DNA from: CAYRSS01 sp964426945
Lineage (GTDB): Bacteria; Planctomycetota; Phycisphaerae; UBA1845
Assembly: GCA_964426945.1 (NCBI GenBank)
Contig: CAYRSS010000058.1
Span: forward strand, 1 to 23,867
Reading direction: 5' to 3'
DNA length: 23,867 nt
Positions 1-7,390 of this stretch are shown here, one piece after another (within the stretch, counting starts at the first letter, position 1; every line of letters starts with the position of its first letter). The notes below the pieces were generated by a model. That model was not told the DNA's origin and did no database searches. It saw only the letters and a list, made by a program, of their open reading frames with translations. Position numbers and translations under genes: made by a program.

Positions 1-550
1 CGATCACAAGACCGCCACCGCCGAGGCCGGCCGGGCCTACGGCACGCCCTACTACCTCAGCCCCGAGCAGATCCGCGGAGCCATCGACATCGACGCCCGT
101 GCCGATATCTATGCGCTCGGCGCCACCGCGTATCACATGGTGACCGGCCGCGTACCTTTCGAGGGGCCGAGCCCCTCGGCGGTTATGCACAAGCACCTGA
201 AAGAGCCGCTGGTTCCGCCCGACCACGTGAACACGAAACTGTCGTCGGGGCTCGGCGAGATCATCGAAGTGATGATGGCCAAGAACATGGAGGATCGCTA
301 CCCGGCCACGACCGACCTCATCCGCGATCTGGAGGCCGTCGCCCGCGGCGAGGCGCCTCTCCAGGCACGCAAGCGATACAACGCGGCGCTGCTGGAACAA
401 CTGGCCAGCAGCGGTGAGGTGCTGTCACCAGTCCGCGCGGAGGGAGCCGCCGGGGGCGGCGCCGGCACGGTGTCGGTTCAGTGGGTGGTGGCGCTGGGCC
501 TGCTGGTTGTGCTGCTGGGCCTGCTGAACGTCATCCAGCTGGTCACGTAG
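1..550 (+). CDS. Ser/Thr protein kinase, C-terminal part (truncated by window edge)
   Basis: The reading frame is open from base 2, so the gene starts outside the window. The visible part begins in the activation segment of a Hanks-type kinase. GTPYYLSPEQ corresponds to the subdomain VIII APE motif, DIYALGA to the subdomain IX DxWxxG region, and MVTGRVPFEG follows, so the whole C-lobe is present. The ATP-binding lobe and HRD catalytic loop lie upstream and cannot be judged. After the kinase fold there is a linker of about 50 residues and a single C-terminal hydrophobic helix (VVALGLLVVLLGLLNVIQLV), ending within two residues of the stop. This suggests a tail-anchored kinase facing the cytoplasm with no extracytoplasmic sensor domain. 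Such kinases (PknB/Stk type) are abundant in Planctomycetota. Substrates cannot be inferred. The next gene is convergent, so this is the end of its transcription unit. Confidence 0.93.
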   Translation, partial: DHKTATAEAGRAYGTPYYLSPEQIRGAIDIDARADIYALGATAYHMVTGRVPFEGPSPSAVMHKHLKEPLVPPDHVNTKLSSGLGEIIEVMMAKNMEDRYPATTDLIRDLEAVARGEAPLQARKRYNAALLEQLASSGEVLSPVRAEGAAGGGAGTVSVQWVVALGLLVVLLGLLNVIQLVT

Positions 551-555
551 CAGCC

Positions 556-578
556 CGCGGCGAGCAGCGGTCGCCGCG
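556..578. terminator. Hairpin between two convergent genes
   Basis: A perfect 8-bp inverted repeat, CGCGGCGA and TCGCCGCG, is separated by a 7-nt loop. It fills the 29-bp gap between the kinase stop (550) and the convergent gene's stop (580). It has no T-run on either side, so it is not a classical intrinsic terminator. Its position suggests a shared bidirectional terminator or mRNA 3'-end stabiliser. Confidence 0.5.
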
Positions 579-579
579 A

Positions 580-1146
580 TCAGGGCCCCACAGCGGCGCG
601 CGGCTTCTTGACCTTCCAGCCTTCCCACGACGGGTCCGGGTTCTTCTCGCGGCAGGGGCCGATCTGCAGGATGTCGGCGCGCCAGTTGCGTCCCTCGCCG
701 AGGTTGTTGCCCGTCTTCTCCATCTCCGGATCCACGAGCTGCGTGAAGTAGGTCATCGTCTCGTTGGTCTTCGTGTACCAGTCGATGAACAACTCCATGA
801 CGCGGACCTCGTCGTTCTGCTCGAAGCCGCTGGCGCTGTACATCAGGTTGACGCGGACCCAGGGGACGAAGTAGCCGTGCGACTCGGAGACGTCGCAGTA
901 CACGCGGTTCTGCCCGTTGGAGTTGTCCGGACGGACCACGACGAGGACGTTCGGCTCGGTCGGCGGCGGATCGCCGGGGGGCGGCAGTTCGGAAACCGAC
1001 CCCTTGAAGTCGATGGGGCCTTCGCTGACGACGCCGTCGTCTTCGGAGATCGGAGCGTTCGGGTCGTCCACGGGCTTCTCGCGCGTGAACTGATAGACGA
1101 GGACGGCGCCGAAAATCACCAGCAGGATGGCCAGGCGGGCTTTCAT
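580..1146 (-). CDS. Membrane-anchored hypothetical protein, 188 aa
   Basis: I do not recognise a family. The start chosen is the ATG at 1146, because residues 3-20 then form an N-terminal hydrophobic helix (ARLAILLVIFGAVLVYQF) typical of a membrane anchor. The frame stays open another 345 bp upstream, but that part is Arg/Pro-rich and looks non-coding. A GGAG lies about 12 nt before this ATG. After the anchor is an acidic, Pro-rich linker (around residues 25-65, with PPPGDPPPTEPN). A compact domain rich in Trp and Tyr follows (YCDVSESHGYFVPWVRVNLMY, then WKVKKPRA near the end). The domain contains only two cysteines. It is probably an extracytoplasmic or periplasm-facing protein. The gene converges on the kinase gene and diverges from the 1430 operon. 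Confidence 0.75.
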   Translation of the reverse strand: MKARLAILLVIFGAVLVYQFTREKPVDDPNAPISEDDGVVSEGPIDFKGSVSELPPPGDPPPTEPNVLVVVRPDNSNGQNRVYCDVSESHGYFVPWVRVNLMYSASGFEQNDEVRVMELFIDWYTKTNETMTYFTQLVDPEMEKTGNNLGEGRNWRADILQIGPCREKNPDPSWEGWKVKKPRAAVGP

Positions 1147-1256
1147 GACAGCATGATTCTCCGGGGCATCCTGCCCGCGCCCGTCGGGCCGACCATCTGG
1201 CGCCTGACGAGAAAGGGCGGCATCGGGATGCCCGAACCTAGGGAGCGACCGGCAGT

Positions 1257-1285
1257 AGTGTAGGCGCGCGGGCGGGGATTCACAA
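1257..1285 (-). promoter_or_regulatory. Predicted sigma70-type promoter for the 580-1146 gene
   Basis: Read on the minus strand, a -35-like TTGTGA (1285-1280) and a -10-like TACACT (1262-1257) are 17 bp apart, each matching the consensus at 4 of 6 positions. Transcription would start near 1250, giving a leader of about 100 nt. Prediction by eye only. Confidence 0.42.
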
Positions 1286-1351
1286 TCCGCGGGCCCGCCT
1301 CGTGAAGGCCGCGTAAGCCCGTGCTGTGGCAGGGCTTGCGTCGCGAGCGGT

Positions 1352-1380
1352 TTGACGCCGGGCCGAGAGGCATCTATCGT
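1352..1380 (+). promoter_or_regulatory. Predicted sigma70-type promoter for the 1430-5590 operon
   Basis: TTGACG (1352-1357, 5 of 6 consensus bases) is followed after exactly 17 bp by TATCGT (1375-1380, 4 of 6). Transcription would start near 1387, about 43 nt before the GTG start of the lipoprotein gene. It is divergent from the minus-strand promoter at 1257-1285. Confidence 0.55.
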
Positions 1381-1429
1381 ACGCCTCAACCTCGGACGTT
1401 GATGACTGCCGAGGCAGCCGGAGCGTCCC

Positions 1430-1894
1430 GTGAAGCGAGCCTCCGTTCGAGCCCTGGTGGGTGGCCTGGCCCTCCTGACCGCGGCGTACACCGCCTTCTT
1501 GGCGGGGTGCGGCGCGTCGGCCCGGCCGACTGGCCCGGTGGTGCTGGAGCCGGCTCCCCGGCCCTACGAATCGGATATCCCGGTTCCCGCGGGGTTTGCC
1601 CTGGCCGATCAGTCGAGCGAGGACTGGCAGTCCGGCCCCCTGCGGTACATCCGGCACGAGTACCGCGGCCGGGCCGATAAGTATGCGGTCCGGCAGTTCT
1701 ACCGGGATTACATGCCGCGCGTCCGCTGGGCCCTCGTTAGTGACAGCAGCGCGGCAGGTCGATACAGTATGACGTTTCTGCGCGGCACCGAGAGTTGTGC
1801 CGTGCTCATTGAGGGCACCGGGCGCGGGATGGTCCGCGTCGAGGTACGAATCGCGCCTGTCGACCGAAGAGACACGCTGAAGAGCGAGACATGA
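1430..1894 (+). CDS. Small lipoprotein, 154 aa, first gene of an envelope operon
   Basis: The product starts at a GTG and has a basic N-terminus, a hydrophobic stretch and a lipobox ending LAGC, so Cys27 is the probable lipidated residue. After the signal comes a Pro-rich linker, then a short domain beginning YESDIPVPAGFALADQ and continuing through YRGRADKYAVRQFYRDYMP. The 'DIPVP.GF' start followed by a Tyr/Arg-rich region resembles uncharacterised planctomycete lipoproteins. That is a family-level impression, not a confirmed match, and the biochemical role is unknown. The gene overlaps the next one by four bases (ATGA at 1891-1894), which implies translational coupling. The operon partner is a YfgM-like TPR protein, so the job is probably in the cell envelope. 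Confidence 0.8.
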   Translation: MKRASVRALVGGLALLTAAYTAFLAGCGASARPTGPVVLEPAPRPYESDIPVPAGFALADQSSEDWQSGPLRYIRHEYRGRADKYAVRQFYRDYMPRVRWALVSDSSAAGRYSMTFLRGTESCAVLIEGTGRGMVRVEVRIAPVDRRDTLKSET

Positions 1895-2694
1895 AAGCCG
1901 AACGACGACACGAGCTGAAAGAGAACGATTTGGTGCACGCGATCGAATCCGGCCGGGAGTACTTCCGGCAGAACGGCCAGCGAATCGGCCTGTACGCGGT
2001 CGGCATCATCGCGGTGGCTGCGATCGTCGTGCTGATTTCCAACGCCCGAACGCGCAGCGTGCTCGACGCGTACGCGCAGATGGGTGAACTGAAATTCGAG
2101 ACGCCCGAGGCAGCCAAGGCGGATCTCAAGAAGCTGGACGCGATCCTCGCCGGTTCATCCGACCGCTCGTTCGTGCTCTCCGGCCTGATCCGCAAGGCGG
2201 AGATCGCCATGCTGATGGCCGCGGACGGCGGGACCACACCGGATCGTGACTTGCTCGAGGCGGCCAAGCAGGCCTATCACGAGTTGCTCGCCAAGTTTCC
2301 GAACGAACCGGTCGCCGTTGGCGTAGCGCATCTGGGCCTCGCCACGGTCGCCGAGAACGAGTTCGTACTGGATCCCAATCACTCGCCCTCGCATCGCGAG
2401 GAGGCCCGCTCGCATCTGCAGGCCATCAAGGACAACAGCGCGCTGTCCACGCTGCCGGTCTATCGCGTCGCCAATGATCGCCTCGCCGCGCTCGACAAGA
2501 CCTTCACTCCGGTAACCTTCGCCCCGGCGCCGCCGCCGCCGCTCCTCTCAGCCCCGGAGGCTGCGACAGGTTCGCAGGAAGGCGCCGAGGCCGCCACGCC
2601 CGCGGAAGCGGCCGAGGCCGAGTCCGCGCCGCCGGCGGGCGAGGAACCCGCACAGGATGAGCCAGCCCCGACGCAGCCCGAACCGGGCCGCTGA
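1891..2694 (+). CDS. YfgM-like membrane-anchored TPR protein, 267 aa
   Basis: The N-terminus (KENDLVHAIESGREYFRQNG) is a cytoplasmic helix, followed by one transmembrane segment at about residues 34-53 (GLYAVGIIAVAAIVVLI). A periplasmic helical region with TPR-like pairs covers about residues 65-205; examples are DAYAQMGELKF and AKQAYHELLAKFPNEPVAVGVAHLGLA. The architecture matches the YfgM/TPR_21-type family, members of which associate with the Sec translocon and periplasmic chaperones in E. coli. Whether this one does is unknown. The last 60 residues are a low-complexity tail of Ala, Pro and Glu. The start codon sits inside the stop of the upstream lipoprotein gene. The tail region overlaps the frame of the next gene if that gene uses its earliest ATG. 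Confidence 0.8.
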   Translation: MKAERRHELKENDLVHAIESGREYFRQNGQRIGLYAVGIIAVAAIVVLISNARTRSVLDAYAQMGELKFETPEAAKADLKKLDAILAGSSDRSFVLSGLIRKAEIAMLMAADGGTTPDRDLLEAAKQAYHELLAKFPNEPVAVGVAHLGLATVAENEFVLDPNHSPSHREEARSHLQAIKDNSALSTLPVYRVANDRLAALDKTFTPVTFAPAPPPPLLSAPEAATGSQEGAEAATPAEAAEAESAPPAGEEPAQDEPAPTQPEPGR

Positions 2695-2728
2695 TGCCTC
2701 GATTCTCTGTCTGACCGCCCCTGCAGGC

Positions 2729-5590
2729 ATGCGGCGCGTGCACCGCAGCGCCAGTGCCGCGCGCCGCATTCTCACTCGGCTGAGAGCCTGCTGCGCGGTC
2801 ACGGCGCTGATCGCTGTGACCGGCTGCCTGGATCCAGTTCGCGGCCCCGCGCGCATGGAGGTTTCCGCGGCGGATCTGCCACCGCCGCTGCTTCGCACGC
2901 CTGACGCCTGGGGCATAGGCGATGCCCTCACGCCGCTCACGCTGACCGCGCTGCTCGATGAGACTGTCAGCTTTTCCGTCGCCCTCCGCACCGAGGATGA
3001 AAGCGTCCGCCGCGCCCGCGTCGACATCGTGGCGCCGAGCGGCGTTTCGGGGACGATCGGCGCCGACGCGATCGGGGTGTATCGCATCGCCCCGGTGACC
3101 ATGCCTCCGCTGCCGGGTTGGTACATCCGCGCCGTGCCGCCGGCCGAGCGCGAGGAGCAGCGGCTGGACGCGCTGATCCCCTGGGATGCTCCCGTCGGCG
3201 GCCTGAGCGCGGCGCTCGGCCCGAACCGCCTATGCCGGCTGTGGGTCGACGTGCATATCCCCAAGGGCACAAGCCCGGGGCGATACGGCGGCGAGGTGCG
3301 CGTCGTCGACGACTCTGGTGTCCTCGCGCGCGTGCCCTTCTTGATCGACGTGCTGCCGTTCGTGCTCCCGCCGGATGAGCGGCCGCTGATCGTCGAAGTC
3401 GACCACCGTGCGCTGGTCGCTGCGCACCTCCGGATGGCCGGCGATCCGATTCGCATCGACGCCGACGACTGGTCAGCGCGTCCGGAGGCCCCGGCGATCG
3501 ACGAGCTGCTGCTGGACACGATGCGGGAACTGCGGCGCCACCGTCTGTGCCCGGTCCTCCCGGCGTTGAGGCCGATAGCACGCATGCAGGGCGACGGCAG
3601 GCTGTCGCTGGATTGGTCGCTCTACGATCGGCTCGTTGGCCCCCTGCTGGACGGCACGGCGTTCGCCGACCGCGTGGCCTTGCCGCGGTGGCCGCTGCCC
3701 ATCGCGGCGTATCTGCCACCAGGCCCGGGGCTCGGGGCCGTCGACCTCGCACCACTGACGGCTCGTGTCGCCGCACCGCTTGCAGCGGGATTCGCAGCGC
3801 GGGGGTGGCTGGATCGCGCGTACGCGACAGCGCCGGAGCTGCCGCAGGCGACGACGGCTGAGCGGTTCGAAGCCGTCCGCCAATTCGGTCGGTCGCTGGC
3901 TCGTGCGGATCACCCCGTAACAGTCGTGACCACCCTTCCGCCGCAGGATCTCCAGCCGTTCGGCTGGCCGGACTATCCGTGGACCGACCTGATGGGCCTT
4001 GTAGATGTGTTCGCACCGCCCGCCCAGTTTTACGACCCGGCGAGCCTCGGCAGTGCGCCCGGCCGTGCGACTCAGACATGGATGGGGATCGACCGGCCGC
4101 CGTACAGCGGCTGCTATGCGATCCATGCGCGACCGGCGGACGTGCTCGTCCTGCCGTGGCAGGCGGATCGGGTCGGAGCTTCCGCACTGCTGGGGGGCGT
4201 GGTGAACGACTGGCCATCTTCCCCGGCCCCGCAGCCGGATGAGTGCCTGCTTCGATCGGGCCACGTGCTGCTTTATCCCGGCGCGTGCTTCGGGCTGGAT
4301 CGCCCCGTCGCCAGCGTCCGACTCAAGCTGCTCCGGCAGGCGATGCAGAACGCGGCGGTCGCCCGGCTGTGCGAAGAGCGCGGGCTGGAATACGTCACGC
4401 TGCCCATCCGGCAGGCGCTCTCCCCATACGCAGGCAGTGAGGCGTACCGAACGCACTTCGCCGACGGCCGTGCTGCGGGCTGGCCGGCATCGAGCGAGGT
4501 TTTCGCTCACGCGCGGCTGATGATGCTCGACGCGCTCCGAGGTCTCGGCGGCGGTGCCGAGACTGCCGACGCAGCACTGCGGCGCAACGTCGCCTGGCGA
4601 CGGCTCGCCGCGGCGACCCGGCAGGTCACGATGAGCGTTGAAGGTGTCCGGCTTCGAGCCGAGCGAACCGGCGGACGGGACGACGATGGCGAGATCCTCC
4701 CATCGGGCGCCCGCCTCGAGTTTTCGATCGTGTGCCACAATGCAGATCGCACGCCGGTCGGCGGGACGCTGTCCCTCGCGGAAGTCCCAGCGGGGTGGGA
4801 CGTCCCCCCCAAGACGATCGCCCCCATCCCGCCGGGTCAGGCACGGCGGGTCGTGCTGGAAGGGTGGGCGCCTTCCTTCGAAACGGACGCGTCAGGCGCC
4901 TTGGGCATTCCCCTCGCGTGGAGGCTTGAGGATGGGGAGATCTCGACAACGACAGCCCGGGTTTCGTCGGCCATCGCGGTGCGACTGGCACAGGATATCG
5001 CCATCGATGGCGACCTTTCCGACTGGCCGGTGGGTCGGGTGAACGTGCTGGCCGATTTTGTCCCGATCGCCGGCAGCGGACGGCCTCGCCGCGACTCCAT
5101 GGCCCTCGTCCTGCGCGACGAGCAGTATCTCTACGTAGGCATTCTGTGCCAGGCGGGGCCCCCGCGGTCTTCGGACAGCAGCCGCAAGGGGGTGGAATAC
5201 GACGACCTGGTGCCCAGGGGGGAAGAACTTATCGAACTGCTGATCGACCCGTATGGAATCGGAACGCGGTCACCGTCCGATTTGTACCATATAGTCGTGA
5301 AGCGCAGCGGGGCTGACCTCGCCGAGAAGGGTATCGCGTTCGACCCGCCGTGCGGCCGTCGCGAACCCTGGGCGGTCGACCTGGACGTCGCCGTCCGCAG
5401 CGAGGACGACCAGTGGATGGCCGAGCTGCGCATCCCGCTCGCCGCGTTCGGCGTCGATGCGGCCCGCAGGTCTGTCTGGGGCTTTAACGTGACGCGGTTC
5501 GACGCCGACAGCGAGGAGTTCAGCACGTGGTCCGCGGCGGCAGGCAATGCCTACGACCCGGTGTCCCTGGGGAATCTCTGGCTACCGTGA
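2729..5590 (+). CDS. Large lipoprotein with DUF4091-like and C-terminal CBM9-like domains, 953 aa
   Basis: The start at 2729 places an Arg-rich N-region, a hydrophobic core and lipobox AVTGC in a normal signal peptide (Cys at about residue 33). An in-frame ATG at 2657 would overlap the previous gene and lengthen the N-region oddly. Around residues 165-200 the text GTSPGRYGGEVRVVDDSG..FLIDVLPF is the beta-sandwich segment that precedes the barrel in DUF4091-type glycoside-hydrolase-like proteins. The barrel region follows, with LDWSLYDRLVGPLLDGTAF, and ends with HVLLYPGACFGLD and SVRLKLLRQAMQNAAVARL, the usual C-terminal DUF4091 signature. A beta-sandwich (about 630-750) leads to a CBM9/DOMON-like domain (about 755-953; IAIDGDLSDWP, YLYVGI, AELRIPLAAFG, WGFNVTRF). 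The role is probably carbohydrate binding or processing at the cell surface. Catalytic residues could not be assigned. Confidence 0.8.
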   Translation: MRRVHRSASAARRILTRLRACCAVTALIAVTGCLDPVRGPARMEVSAADLPPPLLRTPDAWGIGDALTPLTLTALLDETVSFSVALRTEDESVRRARVDIVAPSGVSGTIGADAIGVYRIAPVTMPPLPGWYIRAVPPAEREEQRLDALIPWDAPVGGLSAALGPNRLCRLWVDVHIPKGTSPGRYGGEVRVVDDSGVLARVPFLIDVLPFVLPPDERPLIVEVDHRALVAAHLRMAGDPIRIDADDWSARPEAPAIDELLLDTMRELRRHRLCPVLPALRPIARMQGDGRLSLDWSLYDRLVGPLLDGTAFADRVALPRWPLPIAAYLPPGPGLGAVDLAPLTARVAAPLAAGFAARGWLDRAYATAPELPQATTAERFEAVRQFGRSLARADHPVTVVTTLPPQDLQPFGWPDYPWTDLMGLVDVFAPPAQFYDPASLGSAPGRATQTWMGIDRPPYSGCYAIHARPADVLVLPWQADRVGASALLGGVVNDWPSSPAPQPDECLLRSGHVLLYPGACFGLDRPVASVRLKLLRQAMQNAAVARLCEERGLEYVTLPIRQALSPYAGSEAYRTHFADGRAAGWPASSEVFAHARLMMLDALRGLGGGAETADAALRRNVAWRRLAAATRQVTMSVEGVRLRAERTGGRDDDGEILPSGARLEFSIVCHNADRTPVGGTLSLAEVPAGWDVPPKTIAPIPPGQARRVVLEGWAPSFETDASGALGIPLAWRLEDGEISTTTARVSSAIAVRLAQDIAIDGDLSDWPVGRVNVLADFVPIAGSGRPRRDSMALVLRDEQYLYVGILCQAGPPRSSDSSRKGVEYDDLVPRGEELIELLIDPYGIGTRSPSDLYHIVVKRSGADLAEKGIAFDPPCGRREPWAVDLDVAVRSEDDQWMAELRIPLAAFGVDAARRSVWGFNVTRFDADSEEFSTWSAAAGNAYDPVSLGNLWLP

Positions 5591-5655
5591 GTCGACGGCT
5601 TGGGAGGGGCAGCCGGCACGCCAGACGGCTGGCCGGCGACAGGCCGCAGCGGAGT

Positions 5656-5684
5656 TTGATCGCATGTGCCGACGGGCCTACAAT
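5656..5684 (+). promoter_or_regulatory. Predicted sigma70-type promoter for the prepilin-like gene
   Basis: TTGATC (5656-5661) and TACAAT (5679-5684, 5 of 6 consensus bases) are separated by 17 bp. The start of transcription would be near 5691, 48 nt before the chosen ATG. This suggests the prepilin-like gene is transcribed separately from the lipoprotein operon ending at 5590. Confidence 0.55.
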
Positions 5685-5738
5685 CAGACCGACGCCCCGC
5701 GTCCTTCAGACCCGCCCCTGCCTGCGCGGAGAGGCATG

Positions 5739-6563
5739 ATGCGCCAACGGCCTCCGGTGAAGCGACCTCAGCGTCCCGCATTTACGCTGATCGAGCTTCT
5801 CGTCGTCATCTCGATCATCGCCCTGCTGATATCGATCCTCATGCCCTCCATGAGCCGGGCCAGGGCACAGGCGAAGAGCGTCCATTGCCTCGCCCGGCTC
5901 AAGGACATGGGCAACGGTATCGCGACCTATGAGAACCTGTTCACCTACCTGCCCCCTGCGGCGTGGATTCCATCCGGGCCCGATCTGCCGGGCAACGAGA
6001 CGGTGGTCTACGGCTGGACTGAGCTTCTCTTCAGCCACCTCTACGGCGAGACCGTGAACGTGGCCACGAACTTCCCGGTCCTGCGAAACGTGGAAGGCCA
6101 CCGGTGGGAGAAGTACTTTCTCTGCCGCCAGGCGGGCGAGGATGGTGTTTCGAGCGGCCACTACCGGGTCTACCTGCCGGCGTGGAACAGCGGCGGCCAA
6201 CTCGTTGACGCCACGGGTCGCTGGTCGGACGACTACGAGCCGAACCCGTGGCGATCCTCGAGCCGGGAATCAATCCGCGTCAAGATGCCGCTCATCGGCG
6301 ATGCCAACGAAAACTCCGAGCGTGGTGACGGCGTCGGCCTCGACGATTGCAGCTATATCGACGCGGGCGAGGCCGACTACGCCGGCTCCAACGGACGAAC
6401 CAACGGGAACCGCTTCTCTGATCGCCACTACGGCGGCACCAACTTCCTCTTCCAGGATCTCCACGGTGAGTGGAACACCCGGCTCCGCCGCGACCTGGCG
6501 CGGGACTACGACCTGAACTACGTCGTTGACATCGCCACGGCCCCGGGCCCGACCGGGCCCTGA
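5739..6563 (+). CDS. Type II secretion/pilin-like prepilin (DUF1559-related), 274 aa
   Basis: GGAGAGG at 5728-5734 is a strong ribosome binding site. The second of two adjacent ATGs (5739) fits its spacing better than the first (5736). The basic leader of 14 residues ends in Ala, followed by FTLIELLVVISIIALLISIL, the class III prepilin signal with Phe at +1 and Glu at +5. The usual residue before the cut is Gly, so Ala at -1 is a tolerated variant. The C-terminal part contains His230, YGGTNFLFQ and Asp240, i.e. H-X9-D, but Leu follows where the planctomycete H-X9-DG motif has Gly. The protein is probably a pseudopilin-like envelope component processed by prepilin peptidase. Planctomycetes encode dozens of these with unknown individual roles. 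No secretion ATPase or peptidase gene is nearby. Confidence 0.9.
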   Translation: MRQRPPVKRPQRPAFTLIELLVVISIIALLISILMPSMSRARAQAKSVHCLARLKDMGNGIATYENLFTYLPPAAWIPSGPDLPGNETVVYGWTELLFSHLYGETVNVATNFPVLRNVEGHRWEKYFLCRQAGEDGVSSGHYRVYLPAWNSGGQLVDATGRWSDDYEPNPWRSSSRESIRVKMPLIGDANENSERGDGVGLDDCSYIDAGEADYAGSNGRTNGNRFSDRHYGGTNFLFQDLHGEWNTRLRRDLARDYDLNYVVDIATAPGPTGP

Positions 6564-6583
6564 CAGCGGCCGGTTGCCATCGG

Positions 6584-6613
6584 TTGCCTCCTCCGGGACC
6601 AATCGCGTAGACT
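6584..6613 (+). promoter_or_regulatory. Possible promoter for the EIIA gene, followed by a short hairpin
   Basis: TTGCCT (6584-6589) and TAGACT (6608-6613) are 18 bp apart. A hairpin, CTGAGC and GCTCAG with a 5-nt loop (6618-6634), starts about where transcription would begin. It could protect the mRNA 5' end, serve as an operator, or be the 3' end of the prepilin transcript. The assignment is weak. Confidence 0.33.
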
Positions 6614-6717
6614 CGGGCTGAGCGACAGGCTCAGTCTGCCGATCGGCGTGCCGGCCTGTGGCTGTCGGGTCGCCACCGTGGCCTCCGTGTTTGCCGCTGG
6701 ATCAGTGATTCCCCGCG

Positions 6718-7167
6718 ATGGTGAAGGACATCCTAAACCCGGCCTGCGTGCGGCTGCCGCTACGGGCGGCGGACAAGTTCGCGGCGATCGAGGAGCTTGT
6801 CGCCCTCCTGGCTGCGGCCGGCGAGGTGCACGACCAGCAGGCCGTGGTGGATGCCGTCATAGACCGCGAGAAGACGCGTGCCACCGGCCTTGCGGAGGGG
6901 CTGGCGATCCCCCACGGCAAGAGCGCCGGCTGCTCGCGGCTCGTGCTGGCGGTCGGCCGTGCCGTGAAACCGATCGATTTCGGCAGCGCCGATGGTAAGC
7001 CCGCCGACTTGGTCTTTCTGCTCGCCAGCCCGGTGGACGAGATGGGACCGCACATCCAGGCGCTCGCCCGGATCAGCCGTCTCTGGCTGAACCCGGAAAT
7101 CCGCACCAGCGCTCGAGCCGCTGAGACAGCGGAGGCGTTGTACCGCGTGATCGCCTCACCCACTTAG
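6718..7167 (+). CDS. ptsN: PTS EIIA (fructose/nitrogen type) domain protein, 149 aa
   Basis: The protein is a single PTS_EIIA_2 domain of normal length for EIIA(Ntr)/EIIA(Fru). It has the phospho-accepting histidine motif GLAIPHGKS (His at about residue 64), followed by LVLAVGRAVKPIDFG, then DLVFLLASPVDEMGPHIQALARISRL, the typical distal half. In the PTS this histidine receives phosphate from HPr. In PtsN-type systems it regulates transporters, kinases or stress responses rather than importing sugar. No EI, HPr or membrane EIIBC gene is visible, so a regulatory role is more likely than transport. No clear Shine-Dalgarno sequence precedes the ATG. The gene name is by family resemblance. The next gene encodes a c-di-GMP enzyme 223 bp downstream on the same strand, and no functional link is proven. 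Confidence 0.88.
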   Translation: MVKDILNPACVRLPLRAADKFAAIEELVALLAAAGEVHDQQAVVDAVIDREKTRATGLAEGLAIPHGKSAGCSRLVLAVGRAVKPIDFGSADGKPADLVFLLASPVDEMGPHIQALARISRLWLNPEIRTSARAAETAEALYRVIASPT

Positions 7168-7390
7168 CGTCGTGGCTGGGGCGCGGATCTTTCCGCACCT
7201 CGAGCCGCCCAGGGCCTGATAATACGGCGGTCTCCCTCCGCCTGACCTGTGGCACGACCCTCCCGCCGCGATCCACCCCCTCAACCGACGCTCAGCCGGC
7301 GGCGCTGCGATGTCGATACTTACACATACGGTCGCGTGAACTGTGGCTGTTCGCAGCGTCGCCCTGCGGGACGGGCGGCCGGATTGCACA

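Noticed and set aside
2548..4738. Long minus-strand frames over the DUF4091-like lipoprotein gene
   Set aside because: Their translations are Arg/Ser/Pro-rich without domains, while the plus strand has a lipobox and recognisable family motifs.
7218..7223. GATAAT in the same gap as a possible -10 box
   Set aside because: No acceptable -35 lies 16-18 bp upstream and it is about 170 bp from the start codon. The 223-bp gap otherwise shows nothing I could support.
7250..7266. TGGCACG in the gap before the c-di-GMP gene, like a sigma54 -24 element
   Set aside because: At the required spacing the -12 element reads TCCC rather than TTGC, so the essential GC is missing.
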